Assembly: GCF_001598215.1 (NCBI RefSeq)
Contig: NZ_BCXJ01000003.1
Coordinates: 186,001-250,000 of the forward strand
Direction of reading: 5' to 3'
Length of the DNA: 64,000 nucleotides
From: Shouchella clausii
GTDB lineage: Bacteria > Bacillota > Bacilli > Bacillales > Bacillaceae_D
Below, piece after piece: positions 51,890 to 62,580 of the stretch; the stretch's first letter is position 1, and each line of letters starts with the position of its first letter. The position numbers and the translations under genes were made by a program. The notes under the pieces are model-generated. The model saw nothing but the letters and a program-made list of their open reading frames with translations. It made no database searches and had not been told where the DNA came from.

Positions 51890-53470
51890 TTACCGGGCTT
51901 TAAAGACAGAGCTAAAGAAACTGTAAAGCGCATCTCCAGCAATGAATCCAGCTGCGGTTGTAAACATTGCCGATTCACCGGCTTCGCCTTTCCATTTCAA
52001 AATGACAACTCGTGCAAGTATGCCCACGAGAACGGCCCAACCAGCCCAAGGGTTCATCACCAGCAGACCAGTAGCAAGCATAATGCCAAGCTGGCGTTTA
52101 GCCCCACCAATCAATTGAATGATCGCTCCAGGAATGGCCCAAATCAGCAGATACTTTCCTGTTTCGCCAACAATGCCTTCTTGTATCGTTGCCGCAAATA
52201 CGCGGTCAACAGGCGGAACCAAGTCTTGGGCAAAATACATCTGATGGAAAAGTAGTACCATCACAATGGCTACCACGAGCCCGATTATGCCGGCAATAAG
52301 CTGCAAGCGTCGGCCGTGTAGCTCTTGTTGCCAATTGTCGCGGCCCCTGATTAAAAATCCTGTCTTTAAATCAAATCCAAAATCGGCAAAAGCAGGACCA
52401 GTAGCCGCCGTGTACCCAGTGAGCAAAGCCAAGGCAATTGGCGGAAACCCGAGCATGATCCCGATTAACAGCACAATTAACGTAACGGCAAAAGCAGGGA
52501 ACCAGCCAGAGTGCATCGCAGCGACACCGACGATCATTTCTGAAACCAATGTCGCAAAAGCCGCAAAAAGAATAAATAACACCATTTGACCGACTGACAA
52601 TTCAGTATAGAGTCCCGCTAGAAAAGCAACGAGCATAGCGCCAATGACATAGGCAAGAAACCCAAAGCCAAATCCTTTTGCTACATCAAGTTCACTGCGT
52701 GTATACACATGCTCGGAAGCTTGTTCTGATTTCTTGGTGATCGTCTGCTTTTTACTCATTTGCCCTTTGATAATCGTGTAAATGAACTGAAGCAAAGCAA
52801 CGAGACCAGCACCGATCATCATCCCGTGTGGAATATAATAATCGTTGAGGTTAATGTGAAACCATGGCTGTGAATAGCCGTTGATCAGCAAACCGATGCC
52901 AAACATTGACAGCGCCCAAATGTTTCCAATAAAAGCGACACCAAACGCTGACATTGGAATGCCTAGCGCCGAGCCGGCCACCCCGCCAGCGATGCCGATG
53001 CCAAGGAATTTAGCCTTTTTTCCGCCTTCATCACCAGCACGGAGCGCTTCTGCCGTAGCAGCGCCAGACGGCCATGCTTCATTGGCGCCAAACAGTTTGG
53101 AATCAAATACTTTATATAAAATAAGGGCATCAATGATTAAAGCGAAACCTGCTCCCACAAGCATCGGGAAAACAAGTTCAGGCAGCCCCATTACAAAAGG
53201 AATCCCAATCGGAATAAGCAAACTGTTTGCCGCTCCAAATGTGGCCGCTGAAATCGTCGTCTGCACCAAATTTTGCGTTTCCAATTGGCGATAGCGGTGG
53301 AACATTTGCATTGGAATGCGAGCAATTAACATTGCAATCATTGCACCAATAATAGAAGTATTTGGTGTTACGCCAAGAGTGGTAATAATTTGCATACCGA
53401 TAATCGCCCCAAAAACGGCAATCAATACGGATAGCAAAATCAAAGTCCAGTCAAATGTGCGTTGTTTCAT
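51890..53470 (-). CDS. OPT family oligopeptide-like transporter (short form)
   Basis: A 526-residue membrane protein with about 14 helices in the OPT superfamily. Seen: IIGAMIAMLIARIPMQMFHR, ANSLLIPIGIPFVMGLPELV, LFGANEAWPSGAATAEALRA and the repeat PPIALALLTGYTAATGPAFA with DFGFDLKTGFLIRG. It is shorter than the usual 600-700 residue OPT proteins. OPT members carry small peptides, glutathione or metal-chelator complexes. It is the second gene of the operon, 5 bases after the racemase, so it most probably imports the compound the downstream enzymes handle. Confidence 0.9.
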   Translation of the reverse strand: MKQRTFDWTLILLSVLIAVFGAIIGMQIITTLGVTPNTSIIGAMIAMLIARIPMQMFHRYRQLETQNLVQTTISAATFGAANSLLIPIGIPFVMGLPELVFPMLVGAGFALIIDALILYKVFDSKLFGANEAWPSGAATAEALRAGDEGGKKAKFLGIGIAGGVAGSALGIPMSAFGVAFIGNIWALSMFGIGLLINGYSQPWFHINLNDYYIPHGMMIGAGLVALLQFIYTIIKGQMSKKQTITKKSEQASEHVYTRSELDVAKGFGFGFLAYVIGAMLVAFLAGLYTELSVGQMVLFILFAAFATLVSEMIVGVAAMHSGWFPAFAVTLIVLLIGIMLGFPPIALALLTGYTAATGPAFADFGFDLKTGFLIRGRDNWQQELHGRRLQLIAGIIGLVVAIVMVLLFHQMYFAQDLVPPVDRVFAATIQEGIVGETGKYLLIWAIPGAIIQLIGGAKRQLGIMLATGLLVMNPWAGWAVLVGILARVVILKWKGEAGESAMFTTAAGFIAGDALYSFFSSVFKAR

Positions 53471-53475
53471 GTCAT

Positions 53476-54117
53476 TTACCTCCTCTGGCGGATCATTGAA
53501 TACGCCATGCCTTGTGCTTCAACTAAATCAATTACAGGCACTGCGAGTTCCTTTATAATCGTTTCTTTTAAATGAATGGTTGAATAACCTGTACAAGCAA
53601 ACAAGATAGCAGTCGCTCCTTGCTCAACAAGCTGCCGGGCCGATGAAACGGCTTCAGCTTGCGTCTCTCGTTTTAGTAAATCAGTTGTATTTGTGACGCC
53701 ATTCGGGACAAGATGGCCAACTAGCCGTTCGCCTAAAACTGTTTCAATTGCTTCAGGTATTTTATTTGTTAAGCCAAGAACACCAATCTTGTTGCTAATC
53801 ATGCATGCAGCATGGGCCCCTGCCTCGCCAGCACCTATGACCGGAATCGATACGGCTGCCCGGCTGAAGTCAAGCGCTGGATCTGCTGCACAGCTAATGG
53901 AAATCGCGTCGATGTCAGCATCGGCTGCCATCTCTTTAACTAGCGCTGTTATTTTCGGCAAAGCCGCTGCTTTTGATTCCTGGTTGTAAATGCCATATGG
54001 CTGATCTGGAATGCAATTGCTTTTAGAGTTAATGCCCATCCTTTGTCGCAATAGGACAGAATGTTCTTGCAATAATTGCTCGTCTTCGGTTGTCCATACA
54101 CGAACGATGCCAAGCAT
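53476..54117 (-). CDS. Asp/Glu/hydantoin racemase family protein
   Basis: A 213-residue racemase-fold protein with the catalytic cysteine pair in AISISCAADPALDFSRAAVS and ATAILFACTGYSTIHLKETI, and VIGAGEAGAHAACMISNKIG between them. Members invert aspartate, glutamate, hydantoins or maleate. ATG at 54117 follows GGTGG with good spacing; the ATG four codons upstream abuts AAAAAGG and is less likely. First gene of the operon; the stereochemical inversion of an imported compound would fit here. Confidence 0.88.
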   Translation of the reverse strand: MLGIVRVWTTEDEQLLQEHSVLLRQRMGINSKSNCIPDQPYGIYNQESKAAALPKITALVKEMAADADIDAISISCAADPALDFSRAAVSIPVIGAGEAGAHAACMISNKIGVLGLTNKIPEAIETVLGERLVGHLVPNGVTNTTDLLKRETQAEAVSSARQLVEQGATAILFACTGYSTIHLKETIIKELAVPVIDLVEAQGMAYSMIRQRR

Positions 54118-54169
54118 AATTTCCACCATCCTTTTTAGACACTATAAATTTTTGATGCGATATTAAAAA

Positions 54170-54218
54170 TGCCCAATGTATGCAAAATGATAAAAGCGTT
54201 CATTGCACACATTGGGCA
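54170..54218. promoter_or_regulatory. long inverted repeat upstream of the racemase-OPT operon
   Basis: TGCCCAATGTATGC (54170-54183) and GCACACATTGGGCA (54205-54218) are inverted copies with one mismatch, spaced by 21 bases. It lies 50 to 100 bases upstream of the first gene of the operon and just beyond the PucR gene's end (54286). It could be the PucR binding site, or a terminator-like hairpin of the PucR transcript. The unusual wide spacing fits a dimer or tetramer bridging two half sites. Confidence 0.5.
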
Positions 54219-54285
54219 GAAGCATTGTCAAAAAACGCGCTGTTGCTACGATTCAGCGCCTTCTTCATGTCATATTTTCTTACAT

Positions 54286-55830
54286 CTATTTTTTCATTTT
54301 TAAAACAAAATAAAGCAGAAATCGAACTTCACTGTCATTAAGATCGACCATCAGCCGCTCTTCAATTTTTTCTAAACGGTATTTCAACGTACGTCGATGA
54401 ACAAATAATTTTTCTGCCGTTTTTGAATGGTTGCCGTTCTCACGGAGAAACACTTCTAGCGTGTGGAGCAATGCTTCGCCTGCATAGCGATCCGCTGATT
54501 CCAGTGGTTTTAATGTACTCGCGGCAAAAGCCTGAACATCTTCGTCATTTTTAAGTTTCGTCATGATCCGCTCAAACCCCATCTGCTCGTACAAACAAAT
54601 TTTTTGTGCTTCCCCGCTCTCCTCTAAAGCTGCACGAGCCTCGAGGTAAGCTTGTTTGGCCAGCGGTATAGCATCGTAAGCTAGGCTCACTCCTACCTGA
54701 AATGATACATCCATTTCCTCCTCAAGCTCTTTTAACATACGACCGATGGAAGAAATCGTTTTTGCACGGCCTTGATCACGAGTGAACGTGTACAGGATAA
54801 TAAAGTTGCCGCCTTTGCAAATCAAGGTTGCATTTGGAAAATAACGGTCCAGTTTTTTATATAGTTGATGTAGAAATAGAGCAGAAATCGGTTCTTTCTC
54901 AACAGGCGGTCCTGCTATTCTTCTCATTGCCAAAAAGCCGAAATAGCTGCTTTTGTCGATCAACGTATGGATTGGGGAACTGGCTGGCACGTCGTTTTTG
55001 TCAATCAGCTCCGTGACCAACACTTTTTCTTCATTGGCACGTTTATTGACTTGATAAAGCCGTTTCCGTAATAAAAACCGGATTTGTTCCTCTAAAAATG
55101 TTGCCGCCTTCTTTAATACAGATGTCCATACATGTTCCTTTTCGTGCGGCACGCCTATTACAACAGAGCAGCGCAAACCTGCCTCTGCTTTTTTGAAAAC
55201 AAGTCGAACTTGTCGTTTATCAAAGCGCGTTTGTTTTGCTGGTTGCGAAAACCAGATAAACGCTTGTCGTTCCGCTGTCACTTTGTTGTTCGCATAAGCG
55301 ATTAGCCGCTTCTCTTCGCTTTCAAGCAACACATTCTCCCCTGTAAGCTTTCCTAACCCTTCCAAAAAATCGTGTAATTTCCGGGCTTCGCCAAGCTTAT
55401 AGACTGCTTCCAGAAGTTGCGCTTCTTCAGATTGCGCTTCTTTAAACTTTGTCTCGAATAAGATGGTCAGTAAGCCCACAAAAGAAACTTCTACAGGAAT
55501 GGCAATAATAGGCATATTATGTTCATCAGCAAGGCGCAGCATCGTTTCTGGCAATGTGTGAACATAACGGCCAATTTTGACAACGAGACCGGCGCCATTT
55601 ACTTCAATTAACTTCCGAAACATGCTGATTTGCGCTTCTGGATTGTCTTTGACCGAGTAAAATGTCGAAATAATTAAAATCCCTTCTGTCAGCCATTCAT
55701 TAATATCAGGGACTTCCATCACTTCAGCTGCTTTAATTTTCCGATACAAACCACCTTCACCGGCAAGTACACGAGCGAGCTTTAAATCGCCTAACTGTAA
55801 AGCTTCGCCTACAATCATTTCCAACACCAT
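54286..55830 (-). CDS. PucR family transcriptional regulator
   Basis: A 514-residue activator. Residues about 10-130 are the PucR N-terminal domain (VGEALQLGDLKLARVLAGEG, IKAAEVMEVPDINEWLTEGI, MPIIAIPVEVSFVGLLTILF); residues 280-400 form the GGDEF-like central domain; the C-terminal 60 residues hold the HTH_30 (LEVFLRENGNHSKTAEKLFV, HRRTLKYRLEKIEERLMVDL). PucR in B. subtilis senses allantoin-like purine catabolites; relatives control nitrogen-compound breakdown. Its position before the racemase-OPT-DUF917-DUF1177-AroM-M29 unit points to that operon as its target. It has no ribosome binding site oddities. Confidence 0.92.
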   Translation of the reverse strand: MVLEMIVGEALQLGDLKLARVLAGEGGLYRKIKAAEVMEVPDINEWLTEGILIISTFYSVKDNPEAQISMFRKLIEVNGAGLVVKIGRYVHTLPETMLRLADEHNMPIIAIPVEVSFVGLLTILFETKFKEAQSEEAQLLEAVYKLGEARKLHDFLEGLGKLTGENVLLESEEKRLIAYANNKVTAERQAFIWFSQPAKQTRFDKRQVRLVFKKAEAGLRCSVVIGVPHEKEHVWTSVLKKAATFLEEQIRFLLRKRLYQVNKRANEEKVLVTELIDKNDVPASSPIHTLIDKSSYFGFLAMRRIAGPPVEKEPISALFLHQLYKKLDRYFPNATLICKGGNFIILYTFTRDQGRAKTISSIGRMLKELEEEMDVSFQVGVSLAYDAIPLAKQAYLEARAALEESGEAQKICLYEQMGFERIMTKLKNDEDVQAFAASTLKPLESADRYAGEALLHTLEVFLRENGNHSKTAEKLFVHRRTLKYRLEKIEERLMVDLNDSEVRFLLYFVLKMKK

Positions 55831-55959
55831 CCTCTATATAAATAGTATTTTACTACGGACCGACATATATCGACAAAACCTTTTAACCGTGCCTAGCAAG
55901 ATTAGCCAATCAGTGACTGTCATCCATATTTTTCAAAGTCGCTAAATGAACATTTCCCA

Positions 55960-55989
55960 TTGACATCGCTAGCGAGTTCATGTTAGCTT
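55960..55989 (+). promoter_or_regulatory. probable bgl promoter
   Basis: TTGACA at 55960-55965 is followed after 17-18 bases by the weak TTAGCT/TAGCTT. The predicted start is then within a few bases of the RAT sequence, as in B. subtilis bglPH and licS. Confidence 0.5.
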
Positions 55990-56002
55990 GAAAGTAATAA
56001 AA

Positions 56003-56088
56003 GGATTGTTACTGATTCGATCAGGCATGACCTAGATATAGCAGAAATGTTGTTGCCCGACATTTCCGCTATGTCTAGGTCTTTTTTT
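56003..56088 (+). promoter_or_regulatory. LicT antiterminator (RAT) and terminator, first copy
   Basis: The RAT site (56003-56032) starts GGATTGTTACTG and ends GGCATGACC, matching the LicT/SacY target. Its end overlaps the left arm of a 21-base terminator stem (56029-56049 with 56061-56081) followed by seven T. LicT binding would hold the RAT hairpin open to transcription, so the phospho-beta-glucosidase gene is read only when beta-glucoside is present. Confidence 0.92.
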
Positions 56089-56121
56089 GTGAAGAATCGT
56101 AACAGGTGAAAGGATGATTCG

Positions 56122-57540
56122 ATGGAATTTAAAGACAATCAATCATTTGGAAGCGGTTTTTTATGGGGGGCGTCTACTTCTGCTTTTCAAGTAGAAGGAG
56201 CAAGCGAAAAAGATGGAAAAGGGCTTTCAGTAATTGATATGATGAAAAAAAATCCAACCATTACAGACTTCTCTGTCGCTTCTGACCACTATCATCGCTT
56301 TAAAGAAGACGTTGCACTGATGGCCGAGCTAGGCTTAAACGTGTATCGTTTTTCAATTGCTTGGACCCGCATTTTTCCAAATGGAAATGGAGAGATTAAT
56401 GAAAAGGGTGTAGCATTTTATAATGAATTGATTGATGAGTTGGTTAAACATCAGATTGAACCTCTTGTCACCATTTACCATTTTGACTATCCGCAAAGTC
56501 TTGTTGACCAGTATGGCGGCTGGATTTCCCGCCAAAGCATTGAAGACTTCCACGCGTACGCTGAATTTCTTTTTAAAACTTACGGAGATCGCGTCAAATA
56601 CTGGTTAACAATTAACGAACAAGACCATGTAGTTCGGATTCCTAGCCGCCTTGGGTTAACAGGTGACGACCGTTATGAACAAATGAAATTAGGCTATCAA
56701 GCAAACCATCACATGTGTGTAGCCACAGCTCGAGTCATTGAGACATTTTACCGTCTTGGATTAAAGGGCAAAATTGGTCCAGCCGTCTCCTATTCAATGG
56801 TTCATCCAGCGAGCTCGAAGCCAGAAGATGTGTTGGCCAGCAAAGACGCTATGCTTATTAAACACAATTATTTATTGGACTTGCATTGTTATGGCGAATA
56901 CTCAAAGCCATTCCAAAAGTATTTAAATGACCGCCATTATATGCCGCGCATGGAAGCTGGCGATTTGGAATTGATGAAACAAAATCCGCCAACTATGATT
57001 GGCGTAAACTATTACTTTTCAGAAACAGTCCAAGCATTCCCCGCCTCGGAAGAATTTCCGATTGGCTATCAAAAAGAAGCGTTGCTTGCTGAGGCGGAAG
57101 CAGGGGTCTTTCAAGTTGTACCAAATGAACGCCTTCAAGCGACCGACTGGGGTTGGGAAATTGATCCAATTGGGCTTCGCCTAACATTGCGCGAACTTCA
57201 CGAACGGTACCGCCTACCCATTATTATTACCGAAAATGGCCTAGGTGCTTATGATGAGTTAGAGGAAGGCGACGTCGTTCAAGACGACTACCGGATTTCC
57301 TATTTAAATGAGCATATAAAACAAGTAAAATTAGCTTTAAATGATGGAGTTGATGTATTAGGATATTGCGCTTGGACGTTTATGGATGTCGTCAGTGGGC
57401 GCAACGGCATGGACAAGCGCTATGGCTTTGTCTATGTAAACAGGGAAAATTTTGATTTGAAGGATATGAGGAGAATTAAGAAGAAAAGTTTCCATTGGTA
57501 TCAAAAGGTCATTCAAACAAATGGGGAAAGCCTATCATAA
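56122..57540 (+). CDS. bglA: 6-phospho-beta-glucosidase (GH1)
   Basis: A 472-residue GH1 enzyme that splits the 6-phosphate of aryl- or cellobiose-type beta-glucosides delivered by the PTS. Seen: FLWGASTSAFQVEGASEKDG at the start, the acid/base Glu in WLTINEQDHVV, the nucleophile in IIITENGLGAYDEL, and the phosphate-binding Ser/Lys/Tyr region SGRNGMDKRYGFVYVNRENF. It is shorter and more diverged than B. subtilis BglH. It is the first gene behind the first LicT switch and is followed 75 bases later by licT. Confidence 0.93.
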   Translation: MEFKDNQSFGSGFLWGASTSAFQVEGASEKDGKGLSVIDMMKKNPTITDFSVASDHYHRFKEDVALMAELGLNVYRFSIAWTRIFPNGNGEINEKGVAFYNELIDELVKHQIEPLVTIYHFDYPQSLVDQYGGWISRQSIEDFHAYAEFLFKTYGDRVKYWLTINEQDHVVRIPSRLGLTGDDRYEQMKLGYQANHHMCVATARVIETFYRLGLKGKIGPAVSYSMVHPASSKPEDVLASKDAMLIKHNYLLDLHCYGEYSKPFQKYLNDRHYMPRMEAGDLELMKQNPPTMIGVNYYFSETVQAFPASEEFPIGYQKEALLAEAEAGVFQVVPNERLQATDWGWEIDPIGLRLTLRELHERYRLPIIITENGLGAYDELEEGDVVQDDYRISYLNEHIKQVKLALNDGVDVLGYCAWTFMDVVSGRNGMDKRYGFVYVNRENFDLKDMRRIKKKSFHWYQKVIQTNGESLS

Positions 57541-57615
57541 AATCGCAAATGGCCTTGATCGTAGTGGTCCAACTCCTTCATGGATAAGATCAAAGCGAAA
57601 TGTGAGGAAAATCAA

Positions 57616-58449
57616 ATGCGCATTAAAAAAGTATTTAACAATAATGTTTCGCTAGTCGTAGATGGGGACGAAGAAAAAATTCTGATGGGAAAAGGGATTG
57701 GTTTCCAAAAGAAAGTTGGCGATGCAATCGATGAATCGCTGATTGAAAAAACGTTCGTTTTGTCTTCAAACACCCACCCATTGGAACAATTATCAACCTT
57801 TTTTAACGAGGTTCCGCTTGAAATTGTTGCTTTAACTAGTGACCTTATCCACAAAGGCCGCCAACTTTTAGGGACACACATAGGCGATAATTTGCTTATC
57901 CCGTTATCAGATCATATATGGTTTGCTCTTGAACGAGTAAGTGAGGGGATCGAAGTCGACTATCCTTTAAAGTGGGAAATGAAACATATGTATCCAGACG
58001 AGTATGCATATGCGAAACAAGCATTAAACGAAATCGAAAAAAAAACCAAGCAAGCGCTCCCCCCTTCTGAGGTGGTGCCAATTGCGATGCACTTTGTCAA
58101 TGCCCGATATGGAGCTAATAGTTATCATCAAACGTACGAAATGACAGCTATTGTCGCAAAAATTAAAGACGTCATTCATTATCACTATTTTATGGATATT
58201 AACGAAGATTCTCTTCATTATGCGCGTTTTATTACCCATCTTCGCTACTTTATTTTAAGGCAAATGGCTGGGGAAGCACATGCTTCTGGCGATCAACTCT
58301 TTGACCATATGGTTAAAGAAAAATACCCAAAAGCATACAGTTGTGCGATCAAGGTCAAGAAATTGCTTGAGAGCACAATGGGTTGGACGGTTGATGATGA
58401 TGAAGTCACTTATTTAACCATTCACATTCAACGGCTCACAACCCTTTAA
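57616..58449 (+). CDS. licT: BglG family transcription antiterminator (LicT-like)
   Basis: A 277-residue antiterminator. Residues 1-55 are the CAT RNA-binding domain (MRIKKVFNNNVSLVVDGDEE), followed by PRD1 (about 65-165, ending near LKWEMKHMYPDEYAYAKQA) and PRD2 (about 175-270, with DINEDSLHYARFITHLRYFI). PRD histidines are phosphorylated by the PTS: phospho-HPr activates, while the beta-glucoside EII inhibits in the absence of sugar. ATG at 57616 follows GTGAGGAA. It sits between the glucosidase and the EII genes and should act on both RAT sites. Confidence 0.94.
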   Translation: MRIKKVFNNNVSLVVDGDEEKILMGKGIGFQKKVGDAIDESLIEKTFVLSSNTHPLEQLSTFFNEVPLEIVALTSDLIHKGRQLLGTHIGDNLLIPLSDHIWFALERVSEGIEVDYPLKWEMKHMYPDEYAYAKQALNEIEKKTKQALPPSEVVPIAMHFVNARYGANSYHQTYEMTAIVAKIKDVIHYHYFMDINEDSLHYARFITHLRYFILRQMAGEAHASGDQLFDHMVKEKYPKAYSCAIKVKKLLESTMGWTVDDDEVTYLTIHIQRLTTL

Positions 58450-58470
58450 CTAAAAAGACTGATCCATGCA

Positions 58471-58573
58471 GGATTGTTACTGGTAAGCAGGCATGACCTA
58501 AATGGACGAACATGTTCTTCTCGCCGTTCTGGCGTTTGAAGTTCTTTGTCCCGTCTTCATTTAGGTCTTTTTT
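58471..58573 (+). promoter_or_regulatory. LicT antiterminator (RAT) and terminator, second copy
   Basis: The second RAT (58471-58499), GGATTGTTACTGG to GGCATGACC, precedes a terminator whose outer stem GACCTAAATG (58495-58504) pairs with CATTTAGGTC (58558-58567) and is followed by TTTTTT. The site lies between licT and the EII gene, so the permease is controlled separately from the glucosidase. The two RAT sites share most positions but differ in the loop. Confidence 0.9.
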
Positions 58574-58601
58574 GTCTGTTTTTCTCTTATGAAAGGACTG
58601 A

Positions 58602-60473
<1,872 letters not shown>

Positions 60474-60487
60474 TTACGTACGTAACA

Positions 60488-60529
60488 AAAACCGCTTGTC
60501 TTGGTTTTGCACCCGAGACAGGCGGTTTT
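60488..60529. terminator. terminator after bglP
   Basis: AAAACCGC (60488-60495) with GCGGTTTT (60522-60529), extended inward by TGTC/GACA with a mismatch. It serves the convergent bglP and Gfo/Idh/MocA genes. Confidence 0.85.
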
Positions 60530-60546
60530 GTCGTCTTTTACATCCA

Positions 60547-61722
60547 CTAACTCTTTACAAGCAGTTCCTCGACATTGACCCAACGTTGCTGTTGAATCGA
60601 TTGTTCTACGGCGGTAAGGACAGCTTGGTTGCGCAAACCGTCTGCAAAATCAGGTTTTGGCTGCTCGCCACGGGCAATGCCTTGGAGGAATTCGTACAAC
60701 AAATGAATAAAGGTGTGTTCATAACCAATCATATGGCCAGCGGCCCAATAGGATCCAACATAAGGATGGCCGGCTTCGGTTACGTCGATCGTCCGAAACC
60801 CTTGCAAGCCTTCTTCATCATTCGCAAAGTACACATCCAACTGATTCATGTTTTCCATATTCCAACGCACGGATCCGTGTTCACCGTTGATTTCAAATTC
60901 ATTTCGATTGCGATTTCCACCAGCAAAGCGTGTTGCTTCAAATGTACCGAGGGCCCCGTTTTCAAATTTGGCGATAATCGCAGTGGCGTCATCAACGGTC
61001 ACGGGCGCCATTTTCCCTTCGCTTACTTTCGCGCTTAGCCCCCCTGTCATAGCTCCGATCGGTCGTTCTTTAATAAATGTCTTTGCGGTGGCAACCACTT
61101 CAGCGATTTCACCAACTAAAAAGCGGCCAATGTCGAGACTATGGGCAGCAATATCGCCAAGAGCGCCAGAGCCCGACACCTTTTGATCAAGACGCCATGT
61201 TAGTGGAAATGTAGGGCTCATAATAAAGTCTTGTAAATACCGAGCACGGAAATGATAGATTTCTCCAAGCTTTCCTGACGTCACGAGCTGTTTCGCTAGC
61301 TGAACAGCAGGCACATAGCGGTAATTGTGGCAAACCATATGGATCACATTATTTTCCGTGACCGCGGCATGCATGCGCTGCGCTTCGTCCAAATTCATCG
61401 CTAGAGGCTTTTCGGTGATGACATGTTTGCCTGCTTTTGCCGCGGCGATCGCGATTTCTGCATGTGTGTTGTTTGGCGTAACGATGTCAATGACGTCAAT
61501 GTCATCACGTTCAACCACTTTGCGCCAATCGGTTTCGTAGGATTCGAACCCCATTTTTTCTGCCGCTTGTTGCACAGCTTCTTCATTGCGACCGCAAACT
61601 GCCTTTAAAACGGGCTTTGCCTCAACATCGAAAAAGAAAGGAATGTCACGGTATGCATGGCTATGTGCTTTCCCCATAAACTGATAGCCAATTAAACCAA
61701 TGCGAAGTTCTTTTTTCTCCAT
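60547..61722 (-). CDS. Gfo/Idh/MocA family oxidoreductase
   Basis: A 391-residue NAD(P)-dependent sugar dehydrogenase. The Rossmann segment IGLIGYQFMGKAHSHAYRDI, then VIDIVTPNNTHAEIAIAAAK and the signature HVITEKPLAMNLDEA with catalytic Lys are clear; DPHxxDxxR-type LGDIAAHSLDIGRFLVGEI follows. Members act on inositols, glucose derivatives or polyols. It lies downstream of the ThuA gene on the same strand, with about 80 bases between them, and next to a divergent ROK repressor. Substrate unknown. Confidence 0.92.
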   Translation of the reverse strand: MEKKELRIGLIGYQFMGKAHSHAYRDIPFFFDVEAKPVLKAVCGRNEEAVQQAAEKMGFESYETDWRKVVERDDIDVIDIVTPNNTHAEIAIAAAKAGKHVITEKPLAMNLDEAQRMHAAVTENNVIHMVCHNYRYVPAVQLAKQLVTSGKLGEIYHFRARYLQDFIMSPTFPLTWRLDQKVSGSGALGDIAAHSLDIGRFLVGEIAEVVATAKTFIKERPIGAMTGGLSAKVSEGKMAPVTVDDATAIIAKFENGALGTFEATRFAGGNRNRNEFEINGEHGSVRWNMENMNQLDVYFANDEEGLQGFRTIDVTEAGHPYVGSYWAAGHMIGYEHTFIHLLYEFLQGIARGEQPKPDFADGLRNQAVLTAVEQSIQQQRWVNVEELLVKS

Positions 61723-61802
61723 TCTGTCCCCTCCAAACGATCATTTTGTTAACCAATTCCACTTATGTGCAGCGATTCCCTTTTTCCATTGACAAAAACG
61801 TG

Positions 61803-62453
61803 CTATCTAGCGGCCCAAACCATGCCATTCCTCATCAATTCCATTACTTCAGGCATGCGGACAATTTCAGCTACATGGCCAAGAGAGCAATAGTAGACGT
61901 TGCCCTTTCCCCATTGCTTTGTCCATACAACTGGCATTTCTATGCTGCCGTTTACAGCATGGGGGCCATCAGCAATTGGAAATGTGGTCGTCGCATGCAC
62001 GGAAACGGCGGGATCGACATGCATATAATACTGCTCGGATTCTACTTCGAAATCAGCCATTCCGTTTGTTAATGGATGCGTACGGTCCTTTATCTGGACT
62101 TTATAACGAACTCCGTCATTGCCAGGATGGGCAACCCACTGCCCTCCTACCATAAACTGATAGTCCGTTGCCATGCGAAACGAATCGCCCATTCCGCCAT
62201 GCAAACCGGCAAGCCCTGTTCCTGTTTCAATTGCTGCCATTAATGCCTTGAGCTGATCGTCTTCAATTTGCCCTTGTGTCCAGTTTGGGACAATTAAGTC
62301 GTATTCAGGCAAATGTTCTTCTGTTAGCACTGTCAATGAATCGGCTACATTAACGGAAAACCCTTCTTCAATAAGAATGCCTTCAAGAATAGAGGCGACT
62401 TGCTTTGGTTCATGTCCTTCCCAACCGCCTTGAAAGATCAATGCTTTTTTCAC
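61803..62453 (-). CDS. ThuA domain protein (trehalose utilisation family)
   Basis: A 216-residue ThuA-family protein with a glutamine-amidotransferase-like fold: MKKALIFQGGWEGHEPKQVA, YDLIVPNWTQGQIEDDQLKA, TGLAGLHGGMGDSFRMATDY and VWTKQWGKGNVYYCSLGHVA. In alpha-proteobacteria ThuA with ThuB (a Gfo/Idh/MocA protein) converts trehalose to 3-ketotrehalose, and the same pair stands here. The start is a GTG (62451-62453) after AAAGGGG. It is transcribed away from the ROK regulator. A 3-keto-sugar pathway is a reasonable guess. Confidence 0.9.
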   Translation of the reverse strand: MKKALIFQGGWEGHEPKQVASILEGILIEEGFSVNVADSLTVLTEEHLPEYDLIVPNWTQGQIEDDQLKALMAAIETGTGLAGLHGGMGDSFRMATDYQFMVGGQWVAHPGNDGVRYKVQIKDRTHPLTNGMADFEVESEQYYMHVDPAVSVHATTTFPIADGPHAVNGSIEMPVVWTKQWGKGNVYYCSLGHVAEIVRMPEVMELMRNGMVWAAR

Positions 62454-62516
62454 GTGTACACCCCTTTATCAAAAATAGTTTGTCACTTGAATAAGCAGCG
62501 CTAAAAAATCAGCCGC

Positions 62517-62561
62517 TTGTTGTAGACGCTTCCATTGCTTATAATGTTTATTATCTAAACA
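62517..62561 (+). promoter_or_regulatory. promoter and operator of the ROK repressor gene
   Basis: TTGTTG (62517-62522), 17 bases, then TATAAT (62540-62545). The perfect inverted repeat TGTTTA-N5-TAAACA (62545-62561) begins at the last base of the -10, as in XylR-type ROK operators. The short gap to the ThuA gene allows control of both directions. Confidence 0.75.
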
Positions 62562-62580
62562 AAGTCAAGGAGTCCAATGG

